Shown: positions 9,995 through 21,411, numbered from the stretch's first letter. The stretch: DNA of 49,635 nt from Perkinsus olseni (GCA_013115135.1 JABANP010000410.1:1-49635), one strand, 5' to 3'. The notes: a model not told the origin generated them from the letters alone. Numbers and translations are program-made.

Positions 9995-11185
9995 TCAGTT
10001 CTTGAGTAAAGCTATCCTGTGCTTGGTGTAATCGACGTGTACAGTGTACGCCTTAAAGAAGGGCGCACCCAGGATAGGATAGGGGTTCTCTTGAACGAAG
10101 AGGGCTCTTTCCCCGCTTTCAACTTTCACGCAGTAGTGCTTCGGGTGAATCTTGATAGGTATAGTGTGGCCTCCGCTCAAGGTGAATCCTATCACTGGCA
10201 ATGACGAGAAAGCTTCCTCCTTGACGAATATAAATCCATTGTCTGCTTTCCTCCACATTTGAGCGATTCTCTCTTCATCATGGCCTTTCTGCATTAGTTT
10301 AACCCGAAGCTTCCTCACCATGTCCTCGAGCAAATTTCGTTTGGGCAAGTTCAAACAGTTACTTCCCGTATCCAACACGGCTTCGTATGAGCCTGGGTCC
10401 CGACTCGTAAGGCCTTCCTTGGACATAAGATTCCCTTCGGCATCGGAGAGCTTTATCGACGAGGACACAAACACGAAGCTCAGTGTGCGGTGGTTTTGCG
10501 GGTCAAACACGAATTCTGGAAACGTGTATTTGTCTATCTCGGTATCCTCTATCGTATCCCCCATTGTTAGCTGACCCGAGGCATAAATACCAGCCTGGGT
10601 GGTATTAGTTCGAAGAGTGTATGATAAGCGTCCTATCACATTCTCCCGGACGAGGTTATCGATAAAACTTTCAAAGCCGCTTTCCTGTGATTCATATTGT
10701 GTCGGGAACCTCGATATACCAAAATGGCCATGGGGTAAGAAAGGTTTCTCCCATTTCGTGTATCGAGAGACCAGGAAGGTGACATCCGTAGGTTCATGGC
10801 CGTCAAACTTCATCGAGCCGGACCGCGGTATACTATCGATAGTTGAGAGGTCTTCGAAGCGTTGAGTAATCATTCCCTTCGCATTCTTGAACTTACAAGG
10901 TGCCTTTTTCGGGCAGAAGTAGCAGCCCGAACCCCACCCATCGCACGCTTCTCTTCCATATTTTCGCTCATACCATCTGCCGTCCATAACAGACATGCTG
11001 TAGTAGCCAGTATCCAAGAGTAGTTCTATTTCTTGCTCGTCTATCTCAACAGTGACGAACCCTTTCTCGACAGGCATGGTCACAGTTTTACCCGGAGTTT
11101 CCGGCAGGACTGCTGAACATTCACGACAGATATGAACCCAAGCTTCGAGTAACGTGGCAGTAGCAGCAGCACTAGTCTTCCGCAT
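9995..11185 (-). CDS. Pepsin-like aspartyl protease B1, secreted
   Basis: This is a 396-residue intronless protein read from ATG 11185; the longer frame starts with GTG and was rejected. Residues 1-30 look like a weak signal peptide. The first catalytic motif is LLLDTGYYS (Asp58) and the second AVLDTGSNC (Asp272), the spacing of family A1 bilobal proteases. The C-terminus ILGAPFFKAYTVHVDY-x-KHRIALLKN matches the pepsin ILG-x-PFL-x3-Y-x-V-x-D pattern. Cys pairs cluster after the first Asp (C87, C94, C97, C103 region). It should hydrolyse proteins in a secretory or extracellular, probably acidic, compartment. It is the only intact B-type copy; its unit 2 twin is disrupted by an insertion. Confidence 0.88.
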   Translation of the reverse strand: MRKTSAAATATLLEAWVHICRECSAVLPETPGKTVTMPVEKGFVTVEIDEQEIELLLDTGYYSMSVMDGRWYERKYGREACDGWGSGCYFCPKKAPCKFKNAKGMITQRFEDLSTIDSIPRSGSMKFDGHEPTDVTFLVSRYTKWEKPFLPHGHFGISRFPTQYESQESGFESFIDNLVRENVIGRLSYTLRTNTTQAGIYASGQLTMGDTIEDTEIDKYTFPEFVFDPQNHRTLSFVFVSSSIKLSDAEGNLMSKEGLTSRDPGSYEAVLDTGSNCLNLPKRNLLEDMVRKLRVKLMQKGHDEERIAQMWRKADNGFIFVKEEAFSSLPVIGFTLSGGHTIPIKIHPKHYCVKVESGERALFVQENPYPILGAPFFKAYTVHVDYTKHRIALLKN

Positions 11186-12699
11186 TAGAATGGTAGGCAA
11201 CACTGAAGGAAATGCGAGAGCGGTATGCGGCAGCTACTGCTTTCAAAACGCAGCCTTCTGCGAAGCAATGAGCAAATTCATCGAGGAGTGCCATTTATTG
11301 TCGGCTTGAGTGCCGCTAGTGCAGAAGCAACTTCTACCTCGCGACAAAATCATACCGGAGAGTCACCGTATTCGAGCCAGCGAAGGTGGGAGAGAGTTTG
11401 AAACCCATGGTGACCATGGCATGGTCCTCAGCGGGGACTCCCCGGTGACATAAAGTTCATGAACGATGTCATGAACCACCGGGTGGTTACCATCCATCGT
11501 AAATTTACCGCCTAGCGCATTGAAAACCTCACTAGAAGACGCTGAATGCGTTGCGAAATTCGAGAAGTCACACCTCAGAAGCACGAATCGGGACGATCTG
11601 TGAGCAGTCTCGTCTCCGAAGACCGCTCGAGGGGGCAAGCGAGAAATATCACGATGATCCTGCGGTCGTGTGCGGACACTGATTCCAAGTTGGAATTTCC
11701 AACGGATGTGCTGGAGTTTTGGACGAGATAAAAAACTCAGACAGAGAATGTTGGTCCTTGATTCATTGACCTCTCACTGGAGAGACGAGTGTTGAGATAA
11801 GATTGACGCGATTTCAATCTCGGAGGCGATTCCAAATCAAAAGACGATTTTTAGGTGTTAATAATTTGACTCCCGGCAGGGCATGCACCATTTACTGTTA
11901 TATTTCCTTCGGAATTATTATTCTGAACGACCGCTTTCCTGGTCGTGTAAAATTCTGCCATACATCCTGAGATAGCTTTCTCTTCTCTTGGTGGCGAATC
12001 CCGTAGAAAACGCAACTGGGTTGGCGCCAACTTGGCGGGAAGAGCACATACGAGAGATATGGGGGCACGAGCTGTTGAAGTCTGGGCGAATGTTCTCGGT
12101 GGAAAACCTTCAGTGCTCAGCGGTTGCAGCTCACCAATCTGTGCCTGTGGTGCCACCGCTCGAGGAACATGCCGATGACTCTCAAGTGAAAAGAGTGCGC
12201 ACGGGACGAAGTTGATCCTCGAGCCTTGGTCACAAGCGTTGAGACCCTCAATTGAGGTATATGCCGGACCATTGCTGTATGCGATAGTTATTTCCAGCAC
12301 CTTACGTCAAGACGCAGCTACATGGGCCAAGAACCTTAGCTCTCCAAGCTATCGTTGGCATGGAATCCTTGCCATCGTGGTGAACACGTCAATTTTACAC
12401 AGTTTCCGACCTGATGTGTAGTTGATCCCATTCTCGCTAGAAATGCGCAGAAGCGAAGAGCAACCTCTGGGGCTTTTGGGATCGTGATCAATCACATGGT
12501 GATGGTCAACTTATCGCATCGCCCAGTGTCTGAGAGTATATAAAACTTCGACTACGATCTCGCTAACTCGCGACCTAGACAGCGGGAAGCGATGCAGACA
12601 GGGAGGGGCGAACGTCCCAGCGGACGGCGCGCCGCGAAGGCTGATCCTTAAAGCGCGAACACAAAAGAGAGCCAGACGCCATTGAGGAACAACGGCATT
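11186..12699. other. Region upstream of protease B1, end of unit 1
   Basis: The first 220 bp match unit 2 (23491-23705); the rest is unique to unit 1. At 11661-11850 there is a GATTC-type segment whose head (GTCGTGTGCGGACACTGATTCC) resembles the 27-bp repeats at 2574 and 3232. A TATATAAAA box-like sequence lies at 12537-12546 on either reading. A minus-strand frame at 11851-12300 ends in a protein-like stretch (about 30 residues, N/G/S-rich), but I cannot support a gene. Confidence 0.35.
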
Positions 12700-13594
12700 G
12701 CACGATGAACTTGCCATGATGATGCAGTGACGAATCCTGTGTTGAAGCATATTCGTCTTGTATCGAGTTAACATCAAACAGAATACAACCACGGAAGATT
12801 GCCTCTTGATGCTCAGTTGAACTCAGATTATCTCCATAGCACTTCGCGGTGGCTGTCGTTGATTGGGATGGCTCCCAGAGAGGCGTAAGAGGAAAGCGGT
12901 GACAAGTAACGATCCCCGAGCCCCTCCAATATGAAAAGTATTCTGACTCAGAATTTCTGAGTATAACTTTGAGCCGATATGGGCCATTCCTGGTCTAATC
13001 AGTGTGAGGTATTGAGGATGCTCCATAGTTCGCATGTGGTGACAACCATCTCCACTGCTTACCGACTACAACTATCTCGTATCATTATGCGCCTTGCATG
13101 AGTATGCATTCTTGCTTACGCTACAGAATCTTATTATCGATCAACCTCGAGTCCAGCTTTTCATCACTCTTTGAGCCCCGTCTTGAAATAGCCACACTGT
13201 ACTAAGTTATAGGGCACGCACCTTGTCCGCATGCGTGCCAGATGCCGTGACGCGCTGCATTTACTTCATTCGTTTATGCGTACACCGTAATCGATAGTTA
13301 ACTCCGTTTAGTGGCCGATGTTATGAAAGGCGGCGAGAGTCAGAGCTTTCTACCCTTTGGAGACCAACGTGGTTTCGAGTTCTACCGTCGGGGGCGCAAA
13401 CATCAACCCAACAATCAACAACTCCGTCATCGTTAAGAACATCATCATCATCATCACATCCTTATGAAATAACAGTCTGTCATAGAGAAAAATGCAACAG
13501 GGGAAAATAGGGCCACTACGCCATGCGGCGCGAGAACGGCCGTCGAACAATTGCCTGCCTTTTTCGTGTAGGAGACTGTATGCCCACAACGGCG
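12700..13594. other. Start of unit 2, non-coding
   Basis: This stretch matches the first 746 bp of the window and, more distantly, 24320-25335. Four or five CAT triplets lie near 13441-13455. No gene was seen. Confidence 0.45.
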
Positions 13595-14792
13595 TTAATT
13601 CTCGAGCAGGGCTATCTTATGGTCGGCATAATCAACATGAACAGTGTATGCCATGAAGAATGGTGTACCCAGGCCAGCGTTGGCACTGTACTGCACGCTT
13701 ACCACAACTTTCCCACCTCCCAGCTTCATACAGTAATGCTTCGGGTGTATCTTCACCATTAAAGGTTCGGGCCCGTCGGTTATTGCAAGCCCTAGCACGG
13801 GCAAGAAAGAGACAGCTTCCTCTTTAACGTGAAGGAAGCCATTTCCTTCCCTTCTCCACATCAGAGATATTCGTTCATCGTCGTAGCCTTTCTGCCTAAG
13901 TTTTACTTTCAGGCTCATCAAAATGTCCTCCACCAAATTCAGCTGAGGTAGATATATGCCATTGGCTCCCGTATCCACAATAGCCAAGTATGAGCCTGGA
14001 CCTCGGCGAGTAAGGCCTTCCTTCGACCTTGGATTCCCCGCCTCATCAAACAGCCTCAAAAAGTATACGAAAACAGCGCTCAATGCTCGGTGATGGCTCG
14101 GGGAGAAGACAAACTTGGTAAATACGTATTCGCTCGTCACAGACTCCTTTATCGTTTCCCCTAATGTGAGGTTCCCCGATATGAAGTTGGCATCCTGGCT
14201 GGTATTAGTCCGAAGAGTATACGAAAGTCGTCCTACCACATTTTCCCGAAATAAAGTGTCGAGTAAACTCTCATAGTCGACATCTGGTGGAGACCTCGAG
14301 ATACCGAAATAGCCCCATGGCATAGTTCCTTTGTCAGTCCAGACTGTGTGTCTCGAGACCATGAAATTGACGTCGACAAGTCCATGGCCATGCACGAGCA
14401 GGGCGCCGTCGCGTGGTAGGCTCTCGATGGAAGAGTTGTCCACGAAGGTCTCAGTTATCTTTTCTTTTGCATTCTTGAATTTACAAGGTGACTTCTTCGT
14501 GCAGAAGTAGCAGCCCGAACCCCACCGATCGCACGCTTCTCTTTGCCGGGCAAAGTATGGCAGAGACTCTGCCATACTTTCGCTTATACCATTTGCCGTC
14601 CATAACAGACATGCCGTAAAAGCCAGTATCCAATAGTAGTTCTACTTCTTGCCCGTCTATCTCAACAGTGACGAACCCATCCTCGACAGGCATGGTCACC
14701 GTTCTAGCCAGGGCATTCGGAAGGAGTGTCGAGCATTCACGACAGATATGAAGCCAAGCTTCGAGTAGCGCGACAGCAGCGACTGTCCGCAT
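13595..14792 (-). pseudogene. Pepsin-like aspartyl protease A2, frameshifted
   Basis: Read from ATG 14792, the N-terminal 90 codons carry the signal-like start and LLLDTGFYGMSVMDG with the first catalytic Asp. At about 14541-14570 a 28-bp insertion relative to proteases B1 and A3 breaks the frame. Downstream the frame resumes for about 310 codons with the second motif AIVDTGANG and the C-terminal LGTPFFMAYTVHVDY. The insertion contains an inverted copy of neighbouring bases, making a 14-bp-arm hairpin. The same insertion is in A1, so it predates the unit duplication. Twenty-eight bases is too short for an intron here. Both halves are otherwise well preserved, so inactivation may be recent. 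Confidence 0.75.
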
Positions 14793-15156
14793 TGGATTTA
14801 CAGCGAAAGAAAACTTACTCTGAAATAGAGATGTGGTCATTGGCTGTGGCGAGTGGTAACGCGAGTCTATTCCAGAACTACTCTTCAGTGCGGCCTAGAT
14901 TCATAAGGATCTTTTTTTTGAGTGGAAACGGAATTATACACGTCTGACATGGTAGATTATACGGATCACAAGTGAAACGTTTATCAACCTTAACCAGCCA
15001 AACAGACAGACAAACGCCCGCAAGCACAGGCCAATCAATAGTAAGTAGTATAGACATGCTTGCCTACTACGGTGCGCAAGACAGAAGGTTCCGTCGTGAG
15101 CTACGATGCATCAGAAGGATCTTAATGGCACTGTTTTAGGTGAAGATGGAGACTGA
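14793..15156. other. Intergenic 5' region of protease A2
   Basis: Near-identical to 1946-2311. It ends at the TGA (15154-15156) that precedes the left terminus of the element. Confidence 0.4.
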
Positions 15157-15786
15157 GGGCCTCTTTCACTAACCCCTTACTTAACTTGGAACAGTAAAAA
15201 ACTTAAGAAACTAAGGTAAGATCATTTCACTGAGGGGATGAGAAGCGGTAAGTTCACTAAAGTCCCTCAGGCTCACCCTTAAGTTAAGAATCCTTAAGAT
15301 CTAACGTTAGTTTCTTAAGCGCGGTAACTTACCGCCGGTAAGTAAGGAAGTTAGTTCGTTTCACTAAGGCACGTTCTTAAGGACATACTTAAGATTTCGG
15401 TAAGGCTCGACCGATCAGCTTTACCCCGGCCTTACCCCCCGAAAGTGAGTGAAAGTGCATTACTACGCTCCGCTGAGAACTATACCCCCCGGTTTCTAGG
15501 CCGCGTCAGTACGAATCCCCCAAGATACGATTTTACAGTGTTTCCCTGACTTGCGCTTTTTCGATCAAAAAAATTCGATAGGATCTTTGTGCAGCGCGGG
15601 GATTCAGATTTGCGCACAACATCTATCTCAAGTCGTCGACTACATCTTAAGATCACGCTTAGTCCGAACTTAAGATCTTACTTAACGTCGTTCTTAAGGT
15701 TAGACCCCTTACACTTATAGCTCAGGGACTTGTGAAACGTTCTTAGAGTTTTCTTAAGTTTGTGAGTTGAGGTCTCTAGCCTTAAT
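15157..15786. mobile_element. Truncated Harbinger-like element (unit 2)
   Basis: The left terminus GGGCCTCTTTCACTAACCCC is intact and preceded by TGA. The right terminus and its flank are missing: the sequence leaves the element at about 15786 and enters the coding region of the secreted-protein gene with a short ATTCG microhomology. The GATTC-rich segment of the unit 1 copy is absent, and the central core (15418-15545) has the opposite orientation. The deletion removed the presumed promoter and start codon of the next gene. Confidence 0.8.
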
Positions 15787-16326
15787 ATTCGCCTCGTTTG
15801 TCATCATTCTAAAAGCTTATGTTTCAGGATTTCCCTATGAAGATCCTGAACAAGCGGAAGATGGCTCTTGCCTTTTCACCAATAAGGACCTCAGCGCTGA
15901 CAGGAAAGTGTTGAGCGTCTACTTTGAATCAGACTTCAACCTGCACATCAGCTACATAACATGTCCGAATAGTCCTGCCTGGGACACATTCCAAATTGAT
16001 TTGTAAGGCATTAGGGGGGAGGGGAGTCCCATCATGGGTCATATCTGTGCTTTTAATGACCTTTTCTTTATTGTAGTTTCGACGGACATTTTTCTGAATT
16101 CTACCCCTCTGTTCACGCGCTGTGGCACCTCACGCATGGGAGGAGGGCTCAATACGTAGAGTATGAGCGTGAAGACATCGGAGATCCACTCAAGGTTCGA
16201 GTAAATTCCGAGTTCCTCCTGAAACAGAACGTGAAGACCCGGAAAAGGTTTGTACGCATGTGCGAGATGCATTGGCGAAGGAGTACAGAACTTTCCAGAG
16301 GATGTGTGACATTTATCATGACTTGA
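15767..16326 (+). pseudogene. Small secreted-protein gene, start lost (unit 2)
   Basis: There are two exons: 15767-16002 and 16077-16326, with a 74-bp GT-AG intron (GTAAGG ... TTTATTGTAG). The joined frame of about 160 residues has a hydrophobic leader (FASFVIILKAYVSG), then a mainly polar body rich in F, Y, H and R with four or five Cys. No family recognised. The ATG seen in unit 1 (4277) is deleted here; the only in-frame possibility is a TTG inside the transposon remnant, preceded by TAA. Without that ATG the gene is probably silent. It remains the best view of what the protein was. Confidence 0.6.
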
Positions 16327-16421
16327 TGATCAGCGCCCTTCTAAGAATGCTCGTGATCTCCTAATGAGGAGACAGTCGTTTGGTTGTTCATTTATAAGTT
16401 ATTCCCGTACCTACCTAGTCG

Positions 16422-16829
16422 ATGATGTACACCCGTCGTACTCTACCTGGTAGATTCTATGATGGACTTGCTCGTTGTTCCTGTTGCTGTGGTTGTGGTT
16501 GTTGCTGTATGCATACCATAATGTTGTGTGCCGTAGTTTCGACATCTGTGGCCGCCCAACCCCTGCAGACGACTGAGCGGGAGGCCCGGTTGGAGTTCAT
16601 CGACGGGAAGCATGACCTCTGTATTAATTCATCCTTAAGAAATCCCCTGAAACCTGCCTATGGACATCACGGCGTCTCCTTCTGTTCCAGACTGTGGAAC
16701 GCTGTAATTCCGCGAGTGGAGCGGCGACCCTCGCGACTGCTTATCCCGAGAACCCGCTCTCTCTGTGAACACGTGCAGAAGACTTTGTGCATGCGTGCAT
16801 CGCTCACGGGGGGACCGTGTGCACTATAA
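16422..16829 (+). CDS. Hypothetical 135-residue ORF (unit 2)
   Basis: This is the counterpart of 4539-4946, open along its whole length with no indel. Ten or more amino-acid differences and few silent ones separate the pair. A possible internal start gives a leader MHTIMLCAVVSTSVAA. It may be a chance frame. Confidence 0.2.
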   Translation: MMYTRRTLPGRFYDGLARCSCCCGCGCCCMHTIMLCAVVSTSVAAQPLQTTEREARLEFIDGKHDLCINSSLRNPLKPAYGHHGVSFCSRLWNAVIPRVERRPSRLLIPRTRSLCEHVQKTLCMRASLTGGPCAL

Positions 16830-17495
16830 GTTATAGTCTATAACTCAGTACAGTGTGGCTATTCGAGTCGGGGCCCGAAGAGTTGTGAAACCGGACTCGA
16901 GAGGAGCCCGGGGAACGCGTCTGCTTAATAGCGTCACGAAGAAAGCGAGCGATGGACGAGACAATCGGACGCACATAGAGAAAGTGCGCACGAAGAGGAA
17001 ATGTGGGTAACGAGTTGCTACTAGTAACTTTGGGCCAATGGTACGCAGCAGCAATGGAGGTAGTTGTCACTATAGTGTGCATGGGACCATCAGATGCTGA
17101 AGGGGACTCCCTTAAAGGGAGCTTGCGTCAGGATATTTTTAAAGTCCGTTAGGGCTCTGCTCCAACGACGGACCGTCGTTTATCAATACGAAACTCCTGC
17201 GCAAGGCTCGAGCGACGTGGATTTCCAATGTGAGCACTACCGATCGGAGATTCTGAACACTATCGGGGCCATAGGAGCATCTGATGTTCGTAACGGGCAG
17301 AGTGATGGTAGGGCCACCACTTTAGTCAACCAACCTCCGCGTGAGGTCCCCAGGCGGTCGGGATTCCTTCCTTGGTGGTATTGAGTGCCCGGAGTTCGCA
17401 TCGTGCCATCTCCTACCGTCTCTCTCCTCGAGAGATCCTATTCTTGTCAGTTGGTAAGTTCTTTCAAGCCGCATAGATTTTAGCATACGGTGTAT
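16830..17495. other. Intergenic region upstream of MFS gene (unit 2)
   Basis: Counterpart of 4947-5599. Relative to unit 1 it carries a small duplication, ATAAGTTATAGTCTATAACT, near 16825-16845. No gene is called. Confidence 0.4.
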
Positions 17496-18815
17496 ATGGA
17501 CCCATCAGACGTGCTTCCCCATCGCCTGCTAGGCCCGAAGGCCCATCTGGTCTTCTTCACTTCGTGCTATATCCTGATATTCTTCGATAGAGGGCTCATC
17601 GCAGGTCTGAACCTCCACCTCAAGGACCACCTCCACCTTACCAATTTCGACGTTGGTGTTGTTGGCGGCATGTTCATTCTGGGCTACATCATCGCCTCGC
17701 CCCTATTCGCGATTCTTGGGCAAGTATCCGGAGTGTGGACCATCCGATCTATCTGTATTGGCCTCCTCGTTTGGGTCGTAGCCAATGTCCTCACCGGGCT
17801 GGTGCCAACCTCGTTCGGGTCTATCGTTGCCTGCCGTACACTGACCGGAGTTGGCGAGGCTGCCTTCTCTTCTCTGACCCCTCCTATTATTGATGATTCG
17901 GCTCCCCTCGGGAAGGGATCCACTTTCCTGGGAATCTTTTTCATGGCCTTCTACGTTGGCCAAGCCCTTGGTTATGTTGGGTCGGGCTTCTTCCCCTCTT
18001 GGGAATCCAGTCAGTATGCGTTCCTCGGCGAGGCCCTACTTATGATCGTCTTCATCGTCCTTGCGATCATCTGGCAGAGTCGCTTCAAGGTTCCACCTCG
18101 GAGCCCGGCCGAGAACAGAGGAAAGCTCTTGAAGCAATTCGCTGTGTTGGCGAGCAATATGACGTATCTTTCTTTGATCCTCGGTTATTCGACCTTCGCG
18201 TTTGCTGTAGGTGGATTTTCCTACTGGAGCCCTGCTTCGATCCAGGTTATCTTCGGTGCCTCCCAAACGGTGGGCAGTATGGGGTTCGGTGCCCTTACTG
18301 TTTTCAGTGGTCTTCTTGGCACTCTCACCGGCGGTTATCTGTTAGACGTTGTGAGCAAGCACTTCGCCGATCGCAAGACCCGCCTTCATGTATCATGCGA
18401 TATTTGTCTTTTCTTCATCACAGCTTCAATACCCTTCGCCCTGTCAGTCGCCTGGAGTAGCTCCGTGTATCTCTTTTTCGTCCTCATGTTTTTCATGGAA
18501 TTTTTCCTCTTCGCCACGACTGCGCAGTCGAACGTGGCGATCATGGAGGCGGTGCCAACTCATCTCCGTGCCCAAGCTTTGGCCATCTCATTTGGTGTTT
18601 GCCACATCCTGGGTGACTTCCCTAGCCCCATTCTCATGGGGCTCTGGAACGATCATATTGGTTACAGGCGTTCCCTTTTCATATGCGGTTCCTGGCTGGT
18701 TATCGGTATGGTTTTATGGGGTGTTTCATGCGTGCTAAGTCGCAGAACTGTTTCAGTGAATAGTGAGAGTGTCGCTGACGGCAAATCAAAGTTGGTTGTT
18801 ATCGTTGAACTTTAG
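17496..18815 (+). CDS. Spinster-like MFS transporter (unit 2)
   Basis: A 439-residue intact paralogue of the gene at 5600-6919, intronless, from ATG 17496 (an in-frame GTG lies six bases upstream). It keeps the first-helix FFDRGLIAG motif, the helix-4 CRTLTGVGEAAF motif and about twelve membrane segments. The six replacements (for example V to A near residue 18, E to D near 50, T to I and V to L near 90) are all conservative or at membrane positions. Both copies are open and constrained while the neighbouring proteases decay, so transporter dosage or specialisation may be selected. The substrate cannot be deduced. Confidence 0.88.
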   Translation: MDPSDVLPHRLLGPKAHLVFFTSCYILIFFDRGLIAGLNLHLKDHLHLTNFDVGVVGGMFILGYIIASPLFAILGQVSGVWTIRSICIGLLVWVVANVLTGLVPTSFGSIVACRTLTGVGEAAFSSLTPPIIDDSAPLGKGSTFLGIFFMAFYVGQALGYVGSGFFPSWESSQYAFLGEALLMIVFIVLAIIWQSRFKVPPRSPAENRGKLLKQFAVLASNMTYLSLILGYSTFAFAVGGFSYWSPASIQVIFGASQTVGSMGFGALTVFSGLLGTLTGGYLLDVVSKHFADRKTRLHVSCDICLFFITASIPFALSVAWSSSVYLFFVLMFFMEFFLFATTAQSNVAIMEAVPTHLRAQALAISFGVCHILGDFPSPILMGLWNDHIGYRRSLFICGSWLVIGMVLWGVSCVLSRRTVSVNSESVADGKSKLVVIVEL

Positions 18816-20643
18816 TCTTGAGGAGAGGGATTTTTCAAGCGGTCAATGGTATACTTGATGTATTTAAATTCTGTCCAGTTTAGTCTTCGCAGCTCGTTTC
18901 ATCTAACTAAAGGTTCGGTTCTCAAGTACTGAAAGTTCTTCAACACCAATGATTGTGGTCGGTCTCGGAGTCACTTTTTTGGATGGGCGGCTACGGAGTA
19001 CCTTCAAAGGCTATAACAACTCTTGCAAGCTGCTAGCCGCAGCAACCCTAGCTTATAAGATCAGTCTACCGACACAAGGCATGTATATAATACGAACACA
19101 GAGCTAGATGTTATAAAGATAGAACAACACCGTGTCAGTAGATCTTTTCATGATGCTGCAATCATGTGTTTTATTATATTAGTCTTTGATCCAGCTAACA
19201 TTGAGCTGGTGAAGATCACCGTACTGCGCTGCTCGCCCAATGAGTCCAACACTACGAATTACGCTGTATACAAATCCGTGTTATGGGGCGTGAGCTCATA
19301 ACCAGACTTTCCGACCTCTTCCGCTCGATCTAAATTGGGTTATTGGTTAGTCGAACAACTTCCAGCGTTTGAGAGCTTGGCTGAGCTAATTCAGAGTGCC
19401 TCGCTCGGATCAAGGGCATTGCCACAAGAGCAAGCCTCTGTTGAGAGAAGCATAACATCATTGGTGCTGCATCAATATTCTTTGCTCTTTCCGAACGACG
19501 GCGTCAGTTCTTAAGTAGAGCTAAGTTATGCTCGCGGTCAGCTTGTAAGAAAGGGTTACTCTAAATTACTTACTTGGAACTTCCGTGTGGCACACTTAGG
19601 TGTGGCTATGTGCGACTGAGCGCGAAAAGTAGTAAGAAGCTGGACCCAAGGGTAGCTGATCGATAATGAGATTCTACAGCGTAAGCTAGCCCAGCGGAAC
19701 GAGTGACGCATACTCATCCACGCGAGTGCAAGGCTCAGAAATGAGGTAACACGGTTATTCAAGACCCATTATACCGTATAACGAACTGATAATAAGGGAG
19801 AAGTAGATAACTAGCCAGATAGGCTTTGTACTCGTTCCCGTCTCGCGTTGGCTGAAAAGAGAAGTACTAATGCACCAGTCTGCGTTCAGGGCCATGCTGC
19901 AGATCACGCTGTGGACCACGTTTCTGGCCTAAGTTGGGCCGCCCAACTTTTCTCGAGCCGGGTTCAATGGTAGAGGCCACTGATTCCCGCACTGTTACCA
20001 CACCCTGAGCCTGGTCCCGAGTATGCACGCTGCACGGTGTTACATTGCGCCCTGATGTCCTTGTGCTACTCCGTGCCCCCCGACGCTATTCTAATTGTCT
20101 AAGACAATTTGTCTTCGTTGCTCTCTCCGTTTGTGTCTCTTCACTCTCGGGTCGGCATAGTTAATGCTCTCTTTTAGGATATTAATGGCTCTGCTTTGCC
20201 TGTGCTTTGACCGTCTGTCATCTCCTGCTCTCTTTGATAAACTACGGTCTTCTGTGTGTAGTCGGAACACAGTAGTTGGAATCTCGCTCCATTGGTTAGA
20301 CTAGTGGCGTAAGGTGCGTGCGTGCATCTCGGTGCGTACAGTCCGGGGCGATCCATTCTTGTATAGCTGAGAACAGGCCAAATCAGGGTGATTCTGCTTA
20401 CTCTCGCATCCCATTGGCCAATAGCTACAAGCGCCGAGCTGGGACATATCGGACCTCAACATCTCTCGTGCTGCTCCGATGTACAATAGGCCGCTGAGCG
20501 GCCGCCGCTCTGAGTTCACCACCTTATGCTCTTGCTTCGATCTTCATTCTCTGATAGTCCCTCTTCAGAGTTACCCGCGAGAACGTCCCTCGTGATCTTC
20601 ATCCCTCTTCAGCTTCACGTGGGTGCTATCTCTCTCCTCTTCC
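18816..20643. other. Intergenic downstream of MFS gene (unit 2)
   Basis: Counterpart of 6920-8710. The possible leader peptide of 7973 is stopped by TAA near 19929. The ATTGTCTAAGACAAT palindrome is conserved at 20095. No convincing gene. Confidence 0.4.
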
Positions 20644-20831
20644 ATGCGCTTCGCCATCCCAACGGCGTTCGCTATGTCTTCATGGCGGCTTTTGCCGTCA
20701 AAGACAATGCCCTGCCAGACAACCCTAGCCTGCCTGGCCGGCTCGATTCATGCCTGGGCTGCCGCCCTAAAGTGTGTTATTGTGTAACCTGGTACTGCTT
20801 CTGTTACACAACTACGAGAATTCCTGTGTAA
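20644..20831 (+). pseudogene. Cysteine-rich micropeptide, leader frameshifted (unit 2)
   Basis: Counterpart of 8711-8899. One T is missing in the leader (near 20678), so ATG 20644 no longer reads into the cysteine region. The mature part (VKDNALPDNP to the CxCY end) stays fully open, and every Cys is kept despite five replacements. A later ATG at 20682 is in frame but leaves only a five-residue hydrophobic start. It is either newly broken or a base-call error in the assembly. Confidence 0.55.
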
Positions 20832-21411
20832 GGAGTCGTCATTGGTGACATTCTTGAGGCTCCCATATGAGTCCCGAGTATATGTGACTATATTGGTCCG
20901 ACTGATTCAGTGGCCCCTGGCTTCAGGTCGTGCACTTAGTCAGTATGAGCCCACCCCTTGGGGTCTACTACTATTCTTTTCAACTTGAAAACGTTGACAC
21001 TGAGCTATGGCCGTCCCTTAAAGGGACTCCCTTTCATCTTCATGATCGCGCCTGGTCGTCTATGATGGCCAAGAATGATGATCAGCGTTGATTCGGCCAT
21101 TTTATTCGGTTGCTTTGCGTTGTCCTCAGAGCACACACTTCCGCTCTGGCCGAGTTACGGCTGTAATCAAGTAAACGGGTCGTATGAGGTCCGCACTACA
21201 TTCGCTCACCCCACTATCAGATGTTTAGGCTTCATCCTTTCCGTCTCTAACAACACTTCTGCGTTCAGTCTTAATCTGAGGGACATCGCCATTCGTGTGG
21301 AAAGGCCTCATGCGGGCCGCAGTTGGAAGGGCGGTTTGCTTGGTTCTCGAGCCAATCAGAGGGGAATCCGAGTAACTAGGATGCCAAGGACATCACGTGC
21401 ACGACGGTGTC
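20832..21411. other. Intergenic with 123-codon ORF (unit 2)
   Basis: The frame 21075-21446 starts MMISVDSAILFGCFALSS, which is leader-like, and has three Cys. Unit 1 has a frame-breaking base. The 3' end of the frame overlaps the protease relic, so the extension is unlikely to be real coding. Unsupported as a gene. Confidence 0.3.

Larger units (their letters stand above)
1..12699. repeat. Tandem unit 1 of secreted-protein/transporter array
   Basis: Position 1 aligns with about 12845, and homology to unit 2 runs with small indels to about 11400 (aligned with about 23705). The last roughly 1.3 kb of this unit (11400-12700) is not shared with unit 2. Contents in order: broken A-type protease, Harbinger-like element, deleted secreted-protein gene, MFS transporter, cysteine-rich peptide, protease relic, intact B-type protease. 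The left boundary lies outside the window, about 145 bp upstream judging from unit 2. Boundaries are from eye alignment. Confidence 0.9.

Noticed and set aside
11851..12300. 149-codon minus-strand ORF at the end of unit 1
   Set aside because: Some protein-like stretches, but unique to one unit, no leader, no motif and a non-credible start; left as unassigned.
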